Assembly (NCBI GenBank): GCA_029974015.1
Contig: JARKUF010000017.1
Coordinates: 1 to 64,000, forward strand
DNA: 64,000 nucleotides
Reading direction: 5' to 3'
From: Spirochaetota bacterium
GTDB taxonomy: Bacteria > Spirochaetota > UBA4802 > JAGODF01
Part shown: positions 41,522-52,120 of the stretch, piece by piece
Numbering within the stretch: the first letter of the stretch is position 1
Layout of the letters: each line of letters opens with the position of its first letter
The notes under the pieces: model-generated
Database searches by the model: none
Told to the model about the DNA's origin: nothing
What the model saw: only the letters and a program-made list of their open reading frames with translations
Translations under genes and position numbers: made by a program

Positions 41522-42685
41522 ATGAAAGATACACGGCAGTCAACTGTCGGTTCCGTCGGGCTTGTGAAGACGCATTACTTCACCTTCGCAGAGCCCCCCG
41601 GCCATCTGGCCCTCGTGTCGGGGAAGCGCCTATCCCCCGTGACCCTTGCCTACGAAACCTATGGCAAGCTTAACAGCGACGCTACCAACGCGGTCCTCAT
41701 CCTCCACGCCCTCTCGGGGACGGCCCACGCCGCCGGATATCATTCAACGAACGACCGCTATGCCGGATGGTGGGACCATTACATCGGCCCCGGGAAGGCC
41801 TTTGACACCGATAAATATTTCATTATCTGTTCCAATGTGATTGGAGGCTGTAACGGCTCCACGGGGCCATCCTCCATAAACCCCGAAACGGGAAAGGAGT
41901 ACGCCCTGGATTTTCCGGTCGTGACTATCAGGGACATGGTGAATGCCCAGTGGCGCCTCATCGGCCATCTCGGGATTTCAAAGCTGCTCGCCGTGAGCGG
42001 CGGGTCAATGGGGGGGATGCAGGCGCTCCAGTGGGCGATCAGCTTTCCGGAAATGGTCCAGTCGGTCATCGCGATCGCGACGGCGAGCTCCCTTTCCGCC
42101 CAGGGCATCGCTTTCAATGAGGTGGGGCGCCAGGCGATCTTTCGGGACCCGAACTTCAATAATGGCGATTACTACTCCGGAAATTCGCCCGTCTCGGGGC
42201 TTTCCCTGGCAAGGATGATAGCCCATATAACTTATCTCAGCGACAAGATCATGCATGAGAAGTTCGGGCGGCGGCTCCAGAACAAGGACCTTTTCAGCTT
42301 TAAATTCGATACCGAATTCATGGTGGAAAATTATCTCCACGCCATGGGGCTTAAATTCGTAAGCCGTTTTGACGCTAATTCTTATCTCTACATCACCAAG
42401 GCGATAGACTACTTTGACCTTAAATCGGAACACGAAGGACGGCTCACCTCCGCCTTTGAAGGCGTTTTATCGGACTTTCTGGTTATAGGATTTACCACGG
42501 ACTGGCTGTATCCGAGCGCCCAGTCCCGCGAGATTGTCAACGCCCTCCGGGTGGCGGGAAAGAATGTCGTCTATACCGAGATCGAAACCGACAAGGGCCA
42601 TGACGCTTTTCTTCTTCCCGATGACCGAATGGAAAGGGACATCGCCAACTTCCTGAAAAGGGAGTTTGAAAAGACAGGCCGTTGA
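41522..42685 (+). CDS. metX: Homoserine O-acetyltransferase
   Basis: The 387-residue alpha/beta-hydrolase activates homoserine for methionine synthesis. It has LAYETYGKLNSDATNAVLILHALSG near the start, the GGSMGGMQALQW nucleophile elbow, an aspartate in GFTTDWLYP and a histidine in DKGHDAFLL completing the triad. Acetyl versus succinyl specificity cannot be told from this. It lies behind a SAM-I riboswitch and is followed by metW, as in many MetX-MetW pairs. No strong ribosome site precedes the ATG. Confidence 0.96.
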   Translation: MKDTRQSTVGSVGLVKTHYFTFAEPPGHLALVSGKRLSPVTLAYETYGKLNSDATNAVLILHALSGTAHAAGYHSTNDRYAGWWDHYIGPGKAFDTDKYFIICSNVIGGCNGSTGPSSINPETGKEYALDFPVVTIRDMVNAQWRLIGHLGISKLLAVSGGSMGGMQALQWAISFPEMVQSVIAIATASSLSAQGIAFNEVGRQAIFRDPNFNNGDYYSGNSPVSGLSLARMIAHITYLSDKIMHEKFGRRLQNKDLFSFKFDTEFMVENYLHAMGLKFVSRFDANSYLYITKAIDYFDLKSEHEGRLTSAFEGVLSDFLVIGFTTDWLYPSAQSREIVNALRVAGKNVVYTEIETDKGHDAFLLPDDRMERDIANFLKREFEKTGR

Positions 42686-42717
42686 TCCAAAAATATGCAT
42701 AAAGGAGCACCCTGAAG

Positions 42718-43344
42718 TTGCAATACCCTGACTTAAAGAGGATCGCCTACGATCTAATCATCGAAGAAATCCCGGAGGGCTCAAGGGTCCTCGATCTGGG
42801 ATGCGGCGATGGAAGTCTCCTTGTGGAACTCCAGAAGGCCAAAAATATCGAAGGATATGGAGTGGAAATATCCTCCGAAGGGGTGAGCTCCTGCGTTGAA
42901 AAGGGCCTCTACGTGTACCAGGGCGACGTGGACGACGGCCTCTCCGGCTACAGGGCGAATTCCTACGATTATGTGATTCTCAACCAGACGCTCCAATACA
43001 CGAAGCGCCCCAGGTACGTCCTTGCGGAAACTTTGAGGATATGCCGAAGCGCAATCATAAGTTTTCCCAACTTCGCAAATAAAAAAAACAGAATACATCT
43101 TCTATTCAGGGGGACCATGCCCGGAAACAGGCTCCTTCCCTATGACTGGCACTCCTCGCCGAACATGCACCACCTTTCAATTAAAGATTTTAGAAATTAC
43201 TGTCGGGAGAACGGATACCCGGTGAAAAAAGAAGCCCATTTCAAGGTTGTCGGGGACACCGGTTCCCGCATTGTGGGGTTTGCCCCCAATTTTTGTGCCG
43301 AATTCGGTTTTTTTATACTTGATGGTGAAGGTTTTGTTTCGTAA
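42718..43344 (+). CDS. metW: Methionine biosynthesis protein MetW
   Basis: The 208-residue protein is a SAM-methyltransferase-fold partner of MetX. It has VLDLGCGDGSLLVELQKAKNIEGYGVEI, QGDVDDGLSGY, NQTLQYTKRPRYVLAETLRI, SFPNFANKKNRI and the typical MetW ending with Y-D-W-H (LLPYDWHSSPNMHHLSIKDF). In other bacteria MetW supports MetX activity. The start is a TTG with AAGGAG upstream, 33 bases after metX. It falls under the same riboswitch. Confidence 0.94.
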   Translation: MQYPDLKRIAYDLIIEEIPEGSRVLDLGCGDGSLLVELQKAKNIEGYGVEISSEGVSSCVEKGLYVYQGDVDDGLSGYRANSYDYVILNQTLQYTKRPRYVLAETLRICRSAIISFPNFANKKNRIHLLFRGTMPGNRLLPYDWHSSPNMHHLSIKDFRNYCRENGYPVKKEAHFKVVGDTGSRIVGFAPNFCAEFGFFILDGEGFVS

Positions 43345-43380
43345 TAAGTGTTTGCCAGGCCTGCGCGGAGGAACGTCGCC

Positions 43381-43830
43381 ATGAAAGCCGTTGTTGATTA
43401 TACCGACATTTCTTACATCACATGGATCAAATCGAAAAATAAGTTCAAGGCGATCGAGGAACTTGCGGGTATTTTCGAGGGTAGCGATATTTGTCCCAGT
43501 ATCCCTGATCTCGTTGCGGCTCTCACGGAGCGAGAAAAGATCATGAGCACCGGCATCGGGTTCGGCATCGCGATTCCTCACGCGCGATTGCGGACAGTGA
43601 AGGAAATGACCTTCGCCGTGGGCATATCGAAGAAGGGGATCGAATTCGACTCCATCGACAACAATCCCGTGCACCTGATTATCCTCGTGGCGGCAGGGGA
43701 AAAACAGCACAAGGAATATCTGCGATTGCTTTCCAGCATTATGACCATTCTCAAGAAAGAAAAAGTCAAAGACCGTATTATCGCGGCGGAATCGCAGGAG
43801 GAAATAATGGCCCTCCTCAGGGAACAGTGA
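43381..43830 (+). CDS. PTS EIIA-type (PtsN-like) regulatory protein
   Basis: The 149-residue domain is of the fructose/mannitol EIIA (PtsN) type, with phospho-acceptor H67 in GIGFGIAIPHARL after REKIMSTGIG. No PTS permease, EI or HPr is nearby, so it is likely a regulatory EIIA. The ATG follows GGAGG. It overlaps an in-frame extension of the leuS region but ends 29 bases before the leuS start. A second EIIA is encoded at 55.5-56.0 kb. Confidence 0.9.
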   Translation: MKAVVDYTDISYITWIKSKNKFKAIEELAGIFEGSDICPSIPDLVAALTEREKIMSTGIGFGIAIPHARLRTVKEMTFAVGISKKGIEFDSIDNNPVHLIILVAAGEKQHKEYLRLLSSIMTILKKEKVKDRIIAAESQEEIMALLREQ

Positions 43831-43859
43831 CCATAGAGCTATATTTGAGGAACACAGAC

Positions 43860-46325
43860 ATGGCGGAACGAGACTACAATTTCAAGGAAATTGAGAAGAA
43901 GTGGCAGGAGAAATGGGAAAAGGGCAATGTTTTCAAGACCCCCCGGGACCCTGGAAAAAAGAAATATTATCTCCTCGAAATGTTTCCCTACCCTTCGGGA
44001 AGGCTCCACATGGGCCATGTGCGCAACTACACCATCGGCGACCTCATGGCCCGTTTTATGGTCATGAAAGGTTACAATGTGCTTCATCCCATGGGCTGGG
44101 ACGCCTTCGGCCTCCCGGCGGAGAACGCCGCCATCCAGAACAACATCCCTCCTTTCAAGTGGACGGGTGACAATATAGAACACATGAAGACCCAGTTCGA
44201 CAGGCTCGGTTTTTCCTACGACTGGGACCGGGAGGTGGCCACCTACAAGCCCGACTACTATCGGTGGAACCAGTGGGTCTTCGTAAAAATGTTTGAAAAG
44301 GGGCTTGCCTACCGCAAGAACGCGCCTGTGAACTGGTGCCCCCGATGCAGTACGGTCCTGGCCAACGAGCAGGTGGAAAACGGGAAATGCTGGCGCTGTG
44401 AGTCCGACGTTACCCAGAAGGAGCTGAACCAGTGGTTTTTTAAAATCACCGCCTATGCCGAAGACCTCCTCAAGGGCCTGGAGTCCATAAGGGAAGGGTG
44501 GCCCGAGCGAGTTCTGGTGATGCAGAAAAACTGGATAGGCAAATCACACGGCACGCTCATCAATTTCAAACTTGAAACGGGGGAGGATTTCCCCATCTTC
44601 ACTACCAGGCCCGATACGGTCTACGGCGTAACGTACATGGTGATCGCCCCGGAACATCCCTTTCTGGACAGGATATCGGACCCGAAAGTCCGCGCCTTTA
44701 TCGACTGCCTGAAGTCGCAGTCCCTCATTGACCGCCTCTCCGAGGAAAAGGAGAAGGAGGGTATCGATACCGGAATCAAGGTGGTCAACCCTTTCAATGG
44801 CGACAGGGTGCCCCTCTATGTGGGGAACTTCGTCCTGATGGAGTACGGCACGGGGATGATTATGAGCGTTCCGGCCCATGACAGCCGCGACTTTGCCTTC
44901 GCGAAGAAGTATGGCATTCCGGTGAAGCTCGTCATCGACAATCCCGATGCGCCCATAGATGTGGACGCCATGGCCGACGCATACGTGGAGGACGGGATTA
45001 ATGTGAACTCCGGGCCTTTTAACGGGCTTCGCAACCGTGAAACCATCGAAAAGATAGCCGACTACGCGGAGGAGAAGGGAATCGGCCGCCGCGAGGTGAA
45101 CTATCGAATTAAGGACTGGCTCATCTCCCGCCAGCGTTACTGGGGTTGCCCCATACCGGCGGTCTACTGCGATAACTGCGGCATCCGCGTTGTCCCTGAG
45201 AAAGACCTTCCTGTCCTGCTTCCCACCGATGTGGATTTTCGCGGGAGCTCCAAATCACCCATGCTTTCCATGGATAGCTTCGTGAACACCATCTGTCCCG
45301 ATTGCGGCGGAAAGGCGAAACGCGAAACCGATACCATGGACACCTTCGTCGACTCCTCATGGTATTTCGCGAAATACGCCTCTCCCAAATCCGCGGCGAT
45401 GTTCGATGAAGAAGTGGATTACTGGATGCCTGTGGACCAGTATATTGGCGGCATAGAACACGCTGTGCTGCACCTGCTCTACGCCCGGTTTTTTACCATG
45501 GTCCTGAACGACCTGGGCCTTGTCAAATGCCGGGAGCCCTTCACCAGGCTCCTCACCCAGGGGATGGTAATCAAGGACGGAGCTAAGATGAGCAAATCCA
45601 AGGGGAACGTTGTGGACCCCGACGTCATTATGGACAGGTATGGCGCCGACACCGTGCGCCTCTTTATGCTCTTCGCTTCACCGCCCGACAAGGACCTCGA
45701 ATGGTCCGACAAGGGGGTTGAGGGTTGCAACCGCTTCATCGGCAGGATATGGCGGGTCTTAGACAAATACCGTGAATACATAACCGAAGAAATGCCGGAT
45801 GATGGGCCGCTCTCAGGCGGCCTCAAGGCCCTCAGGTCCGAGCTGCACCGGACGGTGAAGGCGGTGACGAAGGACATTTCTGAACGCCTCCAGTACAATA
45901 CCGCCATCGCGAAGATGATGGAGCTGGTGAACGTCCTTTATCAGGTCGACGAGAAAGAAATCTCTTCACCTCAGGGCCGCAGGATAATTTCGGAGCTTTT
46001 TTTCAAGCTCGTACCGATGCTCAATGTTTTCATCCCCCATGTGGCGGAGGAGATGTGGGAAATACTGGGCCGCACCGGCTATCTGTATAATCAGCCCTGG
46101 CCCGATTTCATTGAGGCGCTGACTGCGCGTGATGAAATTGAGCTCGTGTTCCAGGTGAATGGGAAGATACGCTCAAGAGTCCAGGCCCCGGCGTCGATTT
46201 CTAAAGAAGAGATGGAAAAGATGGCCCTTGACGATGCACGGGTCAAGGGATTCATCGAAGGGAAAGAAATCGTGAAAAGAATCGTCGTCTCGGGTAAGCT
46301 CGTAAACTTTGTGGTGAAAGGGTAG
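43860..46325 (+). CDS. leuS: Leucyl-tRNA synthetase
   Basis: The 821-residue class I synthetase charges tRNA-Leu. It has the HIGH-type motif in PSGRLHMGHVRNYTIGD, a zinc-like knuckle (CPRCSTVL; CWRC), an editing domain with TTRPDTVYGVTYMV, and the KMSKS loop in DGAKMSKSKGNVVDP. The start is ATG 43860 with GAGGAA upstream. Length is normal. It lies 29 bases after the EIIA gene, and 46330 follows at four bases, so the three may be cotranscribed. Confidence 0.98.
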   Translation: MAERDYNFKEIEKKWQEKWEKGNVFKTPRDPGKKKYYLLEMFPYPSGRLHMGHVRNYTIGDLMARFMVMKGYNVLHPMGWDAFGLPAENAAIQNNIPPFKWTGDNIEHMKTQFDRLGFSYDWDREVATYKPDYYRWNQWVFVKMFEKGLAYRKNAPVNWCPRCSTVLANEQVENGKCWRCESDVTQKELNQWFFKITAYAEDLLKGLESIREGWPERVLVMQKNWIGKSHGTLINFKLETGEDFPIFTTRPDTVYGVTYMVIAPEHPFLDRISDPKVRAFIDCLKSQSLIDRLSEEKEKEGIDTGIKVVNPFNGDRVPLYVGNFVLMEYGTGMIMSVPAHDSRDFAFAKKYGIPVKLVIDNPDAPIDVDAMADAYVEDGINVNSGPFNGLRNRETIEKIADYAEEKGIGRREVNYRIKDWLISRQRYWGCPIPAVYCDNCGIRVVPEKDLPVLLPTDVDFRGSSKSPMLSMDSFVNTICPDCGGKAKRETDTMDTFVDSSWYFAKYASPKSAAMFDEEVDYWMPVDQYIGGIEHAVLHLLYARFFTMVLNDLGLVKCREPFTRLLTQGMVIKDGAKMSKSKGNVVDPDVIMDRYGADTVRLFMLFASPPDKDLEWSDKGVEGCNRFIGRIWRVLDKYREYITEEMPDDGPLSGGLKALRSELHRTVKAVTKDISERLQYNTAIAKMMELVNVLYQVDEKEISSPQGRRIISELFFKLVPMLNVFIPHVAEEMWEILGRTGYLYNQPWPDFIEALTARDEIELVFQVNGKIRSRVQAPASISKEEMEKMALDDARVKGFIEGKEIVKRIVVSGKLVNFVVKG

Positions 46326-46329
46326 AATA

Positions 46330-47922
46330 ATGGACAGATATTTTAATCAGCGTGAATCCCGAAGGGAATTTTTAAAAAAAGCGGCGCTCTTTGCCGGCGC
46401 TGTGGCGCTACCGGAGTTTTCCACGGGTTGTTCCTCCGTGTCGAGAATCGACCGGTTGAACATCGACTACTCCCGGGGGATAATCCTGAACAACTGCTCC
46501 ATTGTGGACGTAAAGACCGGCTCCATCAGGAGAAACGCTTCGATAAGGATGTCCCATGGTAAAATTACGTTTTTAGGCGAACGCCTCGCTGACGAGGGCT
46601 CTGCCGATAATTTCGATGTCTTTGACGTATCTGGCAGGTATGTCATACCGGGCCTTATAAACGGGCACTGCCATTCCACAATGACCGGGGCCATTGGTTT
46701 CAATCTTTTCAACTCCTTTGCTTACCTTCGGCAGATCAAGCAAAACTATGTCCTCGCAGTGGAGTCCGGGGAGACCACTATCCGGGACATGGGAGCGCTC
46801 CCCAATCTCCTTCATGACAATATTAACAGTATAGAGAGCGGGTCCCTGGCGGGCCCCAGAGTGGTCCATTGCAATGCCATTCTAAACATCGATGGAAGCC
46901 ATCCCGAAATTCGGCCCACGGATTTAACGCTTTTAGCGGCGCCTGCGATGTTTTTCACCGGTGAGATCACGGTCAATTTCCGCACGACAAAGGAACTTTT
47001 AAAGAAGATGGCGGCAAACGCGGAACGGGGCGCTTCCTTTATCAAACTCACGGTGGACAACCGTTCCGTTATCTGCGGCCGCGGGGAAATCCCAATGTAC
47101 AGCAGGGAACATCTCAGGGAGATTTTCAACTTCGCCGAACGCAGGAACCTTCCGGTAGCTTGCCATAATCATATGAAATTCGGTTACGACCGTATAATGG
47201 ATTATCCGGTCCATTCCCTGGAACATTTGATTTTAGATGATTACATGAGCGATGCGGACGTTCAGAAGCTGATCAGAAAAAATGTGGCAGTCGTTCCCAC
47301 GTTCATAGTCGCGCAGTGCCTGGCCTTCCAGGAAGTCTTCGGTGAACTTCCCCCGGAGTACGACACCGACTTTATCCGCAACGAGATGCGCATAAAGAAC
47401 GACTATCTACGCTTCATGGCGGGCAATTACTGCGATAATGCCATCCACACCAACAATATTTCCAATATCCGCCTTTTCCGGAACATGGACTGCCGGGAGC
47501 TCACGGATAGCGGCAGGTTCCTGCCCAACCCGGTACTCTACTTTGGAATGTTGAAATACGGCCTGGCCAATCTCAGGAAACTGCGCCAGGCGGGGGTCCT
47601 CATAGGCTGCGGCACCGATGCCGGAGTCCCCTTCAACTATTTCGGCACCCTCTGGATGGAAATGGAGATGCTCCACCGCGCCGGTTTCACCCACCAGGAA
47701 GCCCTCCGCTGCGCCACGCTGAACAATGCGAAGATATTAGGCATGGAAGGGCGGATAGGGGTCCTTGAACCCGGCGCCTTTGCCGACATGGTTGTTTTAC
47801 GGGACAATCCCTACGAAAAGATAGAGGCGTACCGGGAACCCCGGCTTGTCTTCAAAGGGGGGCGGCTTATGCACTCCCGGGACGAGCTTATCAGGGACAG
47901 GAACACCATCAGGGTTGCCTGA
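46330..47922 (+). CDS. Tat-exported amidohydrolase
   Basis: The 530-residue protein has a twin-arginine signal (SRREFLKKAALFAGAVALP) followed by a lipobox-like STGC, so it is probably an exported lipoprotein. The amidohydrolase fold shows INGHCHST (metal histidines), a lysine in SFIKLTVDN, VACHNHMKFG, SLEHLI, and GCGTDAGVPF. The family hydrolyses cyclic amides, peptides or similar; prolidase/imidazolonepropionase-like members are often exported like this. It follows leuS by four bases, though the roles are unrelated. Confidence 0.88.
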   Translation: MDRYFNQRESRREFLKKAALFAGAVALPEFSTGCSSVSRIDRLNIDYSRGIILNNCSIVDVKTGSIRRNASIRMSHGKITFLGERLADEGSADNFDVFDVSGRYVIPGLINGHCHSTMTGAIGFNLFNSFAYLRQIKQNYVLAVESGETTIRDMGALPNLLHDNINSIESGSLAGPRVVHCNAILNIDGSHPEIRPTDLTLLAAPAMFFTGEITVNFRTTKELLKKMAANAERGASFIKLTVDNRSVICGRGEIPMYSREHLREIFNFAERRNLPVACHNHMKFGYDRIMDYPVHSLEHLILDDYMSDADVQKLIRKNVAVVPTFIVAQCLAFQEVFGELPPEYDTDFIRNEMRIKNDYLRFMAGNYCDNAIHTNNISNIRLFRNMDCRELTDSGRFLPNPVLYFGMLKYGLANLRKLRQAGVLIGCGTDAGVPFNYFGTLWMEMEMLHRAGFTHQEALRCATLNNAKILGMEGRIGVLEPGAFADMVVLRDNPYEKIEAYREPRLVFKGGRLMHSRDELIRDRNTIRVA

Positions 47923-47963
47923 TTTCTTTTCTTACAGGGTGGTCCGAAGGCCCCGTTTTTTTC

Positions 47964-50900
47964 TTAGAATATGATGCTCTCGTATCCGCCCTTTCTCATT
48001 TCTTTCAAGAAATTTTTCTTCCAGTCTTTCCCAAGGTACTTTTCAGCAATGTGCACCATGAGATGTTTTACCCGTACCGGGAGCTCTCCCTCGAGGCGCG
48101 AGAGGCCCTGAACGCAGCTCGGGCATGTGGTCAAGAGGACGGCCCGCCTCTCGATGCCGAGGCGCTCAATTCCGGAGGCCTTCCTTTCCCGGAGGGTGTT
48201 GGAAAGCTCCGGCGTGGACAGGGCCAGAGTTCCGCCCTCTCCGCAGCAGTAGGGTAGGAGCTTTGCGTCCGCTCCGGTCAGGGAGGGGACCACCTCGCCG
48301 TATCCCAGGGTCTTCAGGGGTGTGTGGCATGGATCATGGTACAGTACCTTATACTTCGCGTCGTTTTGCGGCTTGTAGAGCCCTTCCTGGATAATGAACT
48401 CGCCGGCGTCCATGAGGACAGAGTCTGGGAAGATGTTCCCCATCTCATATTTTTCAAGCATCTCACGGCAGGTGCCGCAGGTTACCAGGACCCGCCCAAT
48501 TTCCATGTAGCTTATGATGTTGGCCATCCTGTGGAATTTTACGCGGTTGTCGTAGCTTTTAAGCTCCGCCTCATCGGTCTTTCCGTTGGCGAGGAAGGGA
48601 TAGCCACAGCAGAGGTATTCCGGAGGAAGGACCACCCTGACTCCCGCATGGAAAAGGAGCGCCACCGTGGCGATGCTGATATCCCCGAACATGCGTTCGG
48701 AACCGCATCCGGGGAAATACATCACGCTCGACTTCACCGGAAGCGCTTTGTTTTCAAAGGATATAAAGGTACTGCTCCCCCTTACGCCTGCAATCTCACG
48801 GAGGGTTTTTTGCCCTGCCTTCGGAAGCGGAGAGCGGAGATAGCCGCTTATTTTAGGCGCAAGCCTGGAGGTCAGCACGGTTATGGGGCCGTTCAGGCGG
48901 TAACCGATCCTCTGAAAAGTATAGCCCGCCCTGAGAAGGAGGAGCCTGAATATCTTGTTGAAAAAATATCCTTTCCGGCGCAGGTAAAAGAGGGTAAAGG
49001 CCGTTACGGCCTTGAATTTCGATTTTCGCCGCTCCACCAGGAGGTCACGAATGTTCAGGGTTACGGCGCCGAAATCGATGTTCACCGGGCATGGGGCCTG
49101 GCACCTGTGACAGATGGTGCAGTGGTCGGAAATTTCCCTGAGCTTTTTGAAGTGCCGGAAGCTCAGGCTCACGGAAGTCTGGGCGTCGTATAGGACCGCT
49201 TCGATGATGAGGGCCACGCCGAAAATTTTGTTCCTTGGATTGAAAAAAACATTCCCTTCCGGATAATGGGTGTTGCACACGAATTTGCATTTGCCGCACC
49301 GCACGCAGGACGCGATGGAGTTCGAAAGCTTTTCCAGGTCCGCCGCCTTAAGGATGAAAGCCTCGAGTTCCAGGAGGTTGAAAGAGGGAGTGTACACCCT
49401 GCTCAGCGGGAAGTCCGGCGTTAGTTTTCCGGGATTGAAAAGGTCCCCGGGGTCCGCCTCACGTTTGTAGTCGGCATACTCTTCGAGGACCTCGCGGTCG
49501 ATAAACCGGAGCTTTGTCAGTCCGATGCCGTGCTCCCCCGATATCACGCCGCCGAGGCGGACCGCCTCATTCATGACGGTACCTGCGGTTTCGTCGGCCT
49601 CCATCATCATTAGATAGTCATTGGAATGGACCGGAATGTTGACGTGGACGTTCCCGTCCCCGGCGTGCATGTGGGTGGCGATGATGATTTTCCGCTTCGC
49701 TTCCGCTTCCACAATGCCTTGAAAGCCTTTTATCAATTCATCGTATCCCTTGAAGGACTGGACAAAATGCTCCACCACGTCCCTGTGAAACGCGATTTCA
49801 ATGAGGCCTTCCTGGATCAGCTTGAAAACGCTACGGTGTTCGCCGGCAAACATGGACTGGTACCGGAAAATCTCGCGGGCCGGCACGTCCATATTGTCCG
49901 CATACTGGGAGTAATCGTTTCTGATTTCCTTTGCCCTGGCGAGGAAGGAAAGTATCTTCTGGTATAAAAACTCGTCGTCCCCGCGGGCCGGGAAATTTTC
50001 CAGGTAACTTTCTGCCCTGGCCAGGACGTTTTCCCGGTTTTTCAGTTCTTTGATGATATTGAGTTTTTCGATGAAATCGGAAAATTCCGGCAGTTTCTCG
50101 ATGGGGATGACGATGTCCTCGTTGAGTTTGAAGGCGTTGGTATGCCTGGCAATGGCCCCGAGGTTTTTTCTGTCCTTCCAGAAGGCCTCCCTGGCGGACT
50201 CCTCTTCGGCGATGAAGCCTTCGGCATTGTAGCCCTTCACATTTCGGAGGATCCCCCCGCAGGCCGCCGTCAGGGCCTCCGCGTCGTTCCCCTCCACGTC
50301 GATGAGGAGTACGGCCTTCGGAACGTCCTTTCGGTTCGACTTGTTCCGGTAATTTATGGCGGACACATATTTCTCGTCGAAATGTTCAAGGGCCGTCAGG
50401 AAGACCAGGTCGTTTTTTTCAAAGTCCCTTAATATATCTACGATGGCACGGGAGGCATTCACGAGGTTTTTCCCGAAAAATTCAAGGCAGAGTGTTCTAC
50501 AGAACATGAAAGGGCTATACAGGACGAAGGTCGCGTCTGATATGATGCCGTCACCGCCTTCCTTCTGTAGACCCGGGAGCCCTTTCAGCGCCTTGTTGGT
50601 GATGTCTTTCCCGAGGCCTTTTTTCCTAATTTCCACGCCGAGGAGGTTGATGGACTTTATCCGGCTTCCCATGGTGACGTCTTTCACGTCGAAGTACACC
50701 TCATCGTCGGGAAGTATTTTCCTGTGGGGATGGTTTCCGCGGGCCACCTCGATAATATGCCCGCGGGCGTCCACTATCCTGTAGGATAAGAGGTTGTCGA
50801 TGGCGGTGCCCCAGATGACGCATTTCTTGCCGCCGGCGTTTTCGGCAATATTCCCCCCAATGGTGGAAGCCCAGGCCGATGTGGGGTCGGTGGCGAAGAT

Positions 50901-51674
50901 ATAGCCGCGGCGTCGGCAGTATTCGATCACCTCTTCGGTTACGGCGCCACACTCAACGTCGATGACGGGAACATGTTTACCGTTTAAAGCTTCGTGTCGT
51001 ATTTCCCCGATCCGGTTAAGTTTCTCGGTGTTGACCACCAGGGTCTCTTTTTGCACAGGAACCGCTCCACCCGTGAGCCCCGTCCCTCCACCCCGGGGTA
51101 TGATTTTTAACCCGATTTTGCGCGCGGTTTCGATGATTCCGGGCAGTTCTCCGATGGAATCGGGATAGACCACCGCCGATGGGAACTCGGCGCGCCAGTC
51201 CGAGGCGTCTGTGGCGTGGGATACTTTGTGAAAAGCCGACGATTGGATGTTAGCTCCCGAGGTGACTTTCCGCAGCGTACTAAAAATTTTTCTTCTCCGC
51301 TTTTTCTCCTCATCAAAGCTTTCGAAAAATTTTTTTTCAATGGCATAACAGCGCTCCAGGAGCTGTATCACAAGGGGGTTATTGTTGGCCCCTTCCCTGA
51401 TTTTGCTCAGGCGGACGCGGTGGCTACGTTTGAGCTTCCTCAGCTTTTCAGGTTTTTCGAGGTAATCGTTGAAGATATAGGGGTTACGGTCGATTATGAA
51501 ATAATCGCCAATTACTTCGAAAAGGAGTTTGGCGCTGCGGCCTGTCACCCGCTCTTCGCGCAGAATGTTGAGAAGCTTCCAAATTTCATCGTCGAAATAC
51601 TTGAGGATGATTTCGCGGTCGGAAAATGATGTATAATTATAAGGTATTTCCCTGAATTTTGTATCTTTTTTCAT
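47964..51674 (-). CDS. FAD/Fe-S D-2-hydroxyacid dehydrogenase (YdiJ/GlcD-GlcF fusion)
   Basis: The 1236-residue protein joins a flavin dehydrogenase and an iron-sulfur protein. After ~140 N-terminal residues comes an FAD_binding_4 domain (IIPRGGGTGLTGGAVPV; SAWASTIGGNIAENAGG). The C-terminal FAD-oxidase cap follows (AKRKIIIATHMHAGDGNVHVN; ISGEHGIG). Two 4Fe-4S motifs (CVRCGKCKFVC; CTICHRCQAPC) and two CCG cysteine-rich domains (GCGSERMFGD with CCGYPF; DPCHTPLKTLGYG with CCGEGG) complete it. YdiJ-type enzymes oxidise D-2-hydroxyglutarate or D-lactate. The N-terminal extension is longer than usual. Confidence 0.92.
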   Translation of the reverse strand: MKKDTKFREIPYNYTSFSDREIILKYFDDEIWKLLNILREERVTGRSAKLLFEVIGDYFIIDRNPYIFNDYLEKPEKLRKLKRSHRVRLSKIREGANNNPLVIQLLERCYAIEKKFFESFDEEKKRRRKIFSTLRKVTSGANIQSSAFHKVSHATDASDWRAEFPSAVVYPDSIGELPGIIETARKIGLKIIPRGGGTGLTGGAVPVQKETLVVNTEKLNRIGEIRHEALNGKHVPVIDVECGAVTEEVIEYCRRRGYIFATDPTSAWASTIGGNIAENAGGKKCVIWGTAIDNLLSYRIVDARGHIIEVARGNHPHRKILPDDEVYFDVKDVTMGSRIKSINLLGVEIRKKGLGKDITNKALKGLPGLQKEGGDGIISDATFVLYSPFMFCRTLCLEFFGKNLVNASRAIVDILRDFEKNDLVFLTALEHFDEKYVSAINYRNKSNRKDVPKAVLLIDVEGNDAEALTAACGGILRNVKGYNAEGFIAEEESAREAFWKDRKNLGAIARHTNAFKLNEDIVIPIEKLPEFSDFIEKLNIIKELKNRENVLARAESYLENFPARGDDEFLYQKILSFLARAKEIRNDYSQYADNMDVPAREIFRYQSMFAGEHRSVFKLIQEGLIEIAFHRDVVEHFVQSFKGYDELIKGFQGIVEAEAKRKIIIATHMHAGDGNVHVNIPVHSNDYLMMMEADETAGTVMNEAVRLGGVISGEHGIGLTKLRFIDREVLEEYADYKREADPGDLFNPGKLTPDFPLSRVYTPSFNLLELEAFILKAADLEKLSNSIASCVRCGKCKFVCNTHYPEGNVFFNPRNKIFGVALIIEAVLYDAQTSVSLSFRHFKKLREISDHCTICHRCQAPCPVNIDFGAVTLNIRDLLVERRKSKFKAVTAFTLFYLRRKGYFFNKIFRLLLLRAGYTFQRIGYRLNGPITVLTSRLAPKISGYLRSPLPKAGQKTLREIAGVRGSSTFISFENKALPVKSSVMYFPGCGSERMFGDISIATVALLFHAGVRVVLPPEYLCCGYPFLANGKTDEAELKSYDNRVKFHRMANIISYMEIGRVLVTCGTCREMLEKYEMGNIFPDSVLMDAGEFIIQEGLYKPQNDAKYKVLYHDPCHTPLKTLGYGEVVPSLTGADAKLLPYCCGEGGTLALSTPELSNTLRERKASGIERLGIERRAVLLTTCPSCVQGLSRLEGELPVRVKHLMVHIAEKYLGKDWKKNFLKEMRKGGYESIIF

Positions 51675-52120
51675 ACTTAAAAAGTCCTTTTTTTAAAACC
51701 GCCTGGATTAAACATCTCGACTTCCTGGGATTATCTCCAACTGGAGAATACAAGTTGGAAACGGCGCCCTTTCCAGGAGAATATCTGAACGCCAGCATAT
51801 TATAAAAACGGTAACACGTTCCCCGTGCCACCGTAGAATTCAAGAAAATATTGCCATCTACGATATTTCACCTCGTAAAAACTGAATTTGGGGGATCAAA
51901 AAGACGTGCGACATAACTCCCAGGAAGCGCCAAAAAAATTTGAAATCTCACTCAAATTTTGCTATTTTACACTCAATTTTGATATGCTGTCGCATGGGCT
52001 ATTTTGTATGGGGACCCCCAAGCAAACTTTTTCTATATCTTCCAAGAAGCAGACCCAAGGTTTGAAAAAAGCCAAATTCCAGAGTTTCCCGGCAGTTGCG
52101 ATATCCGGGAATCTTAAAAA
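51675..52120. other. Intergenic region without a recognised gene
   Basis: The stretch before the repeat cluster holds the start region of the FAD/Fe-S dehydrogenase and a weak 108-codon frame at 51888-52214. That frame runs into the palindromic repeat and has poor composition, so I do not call it a gene. Confidence 0.5.
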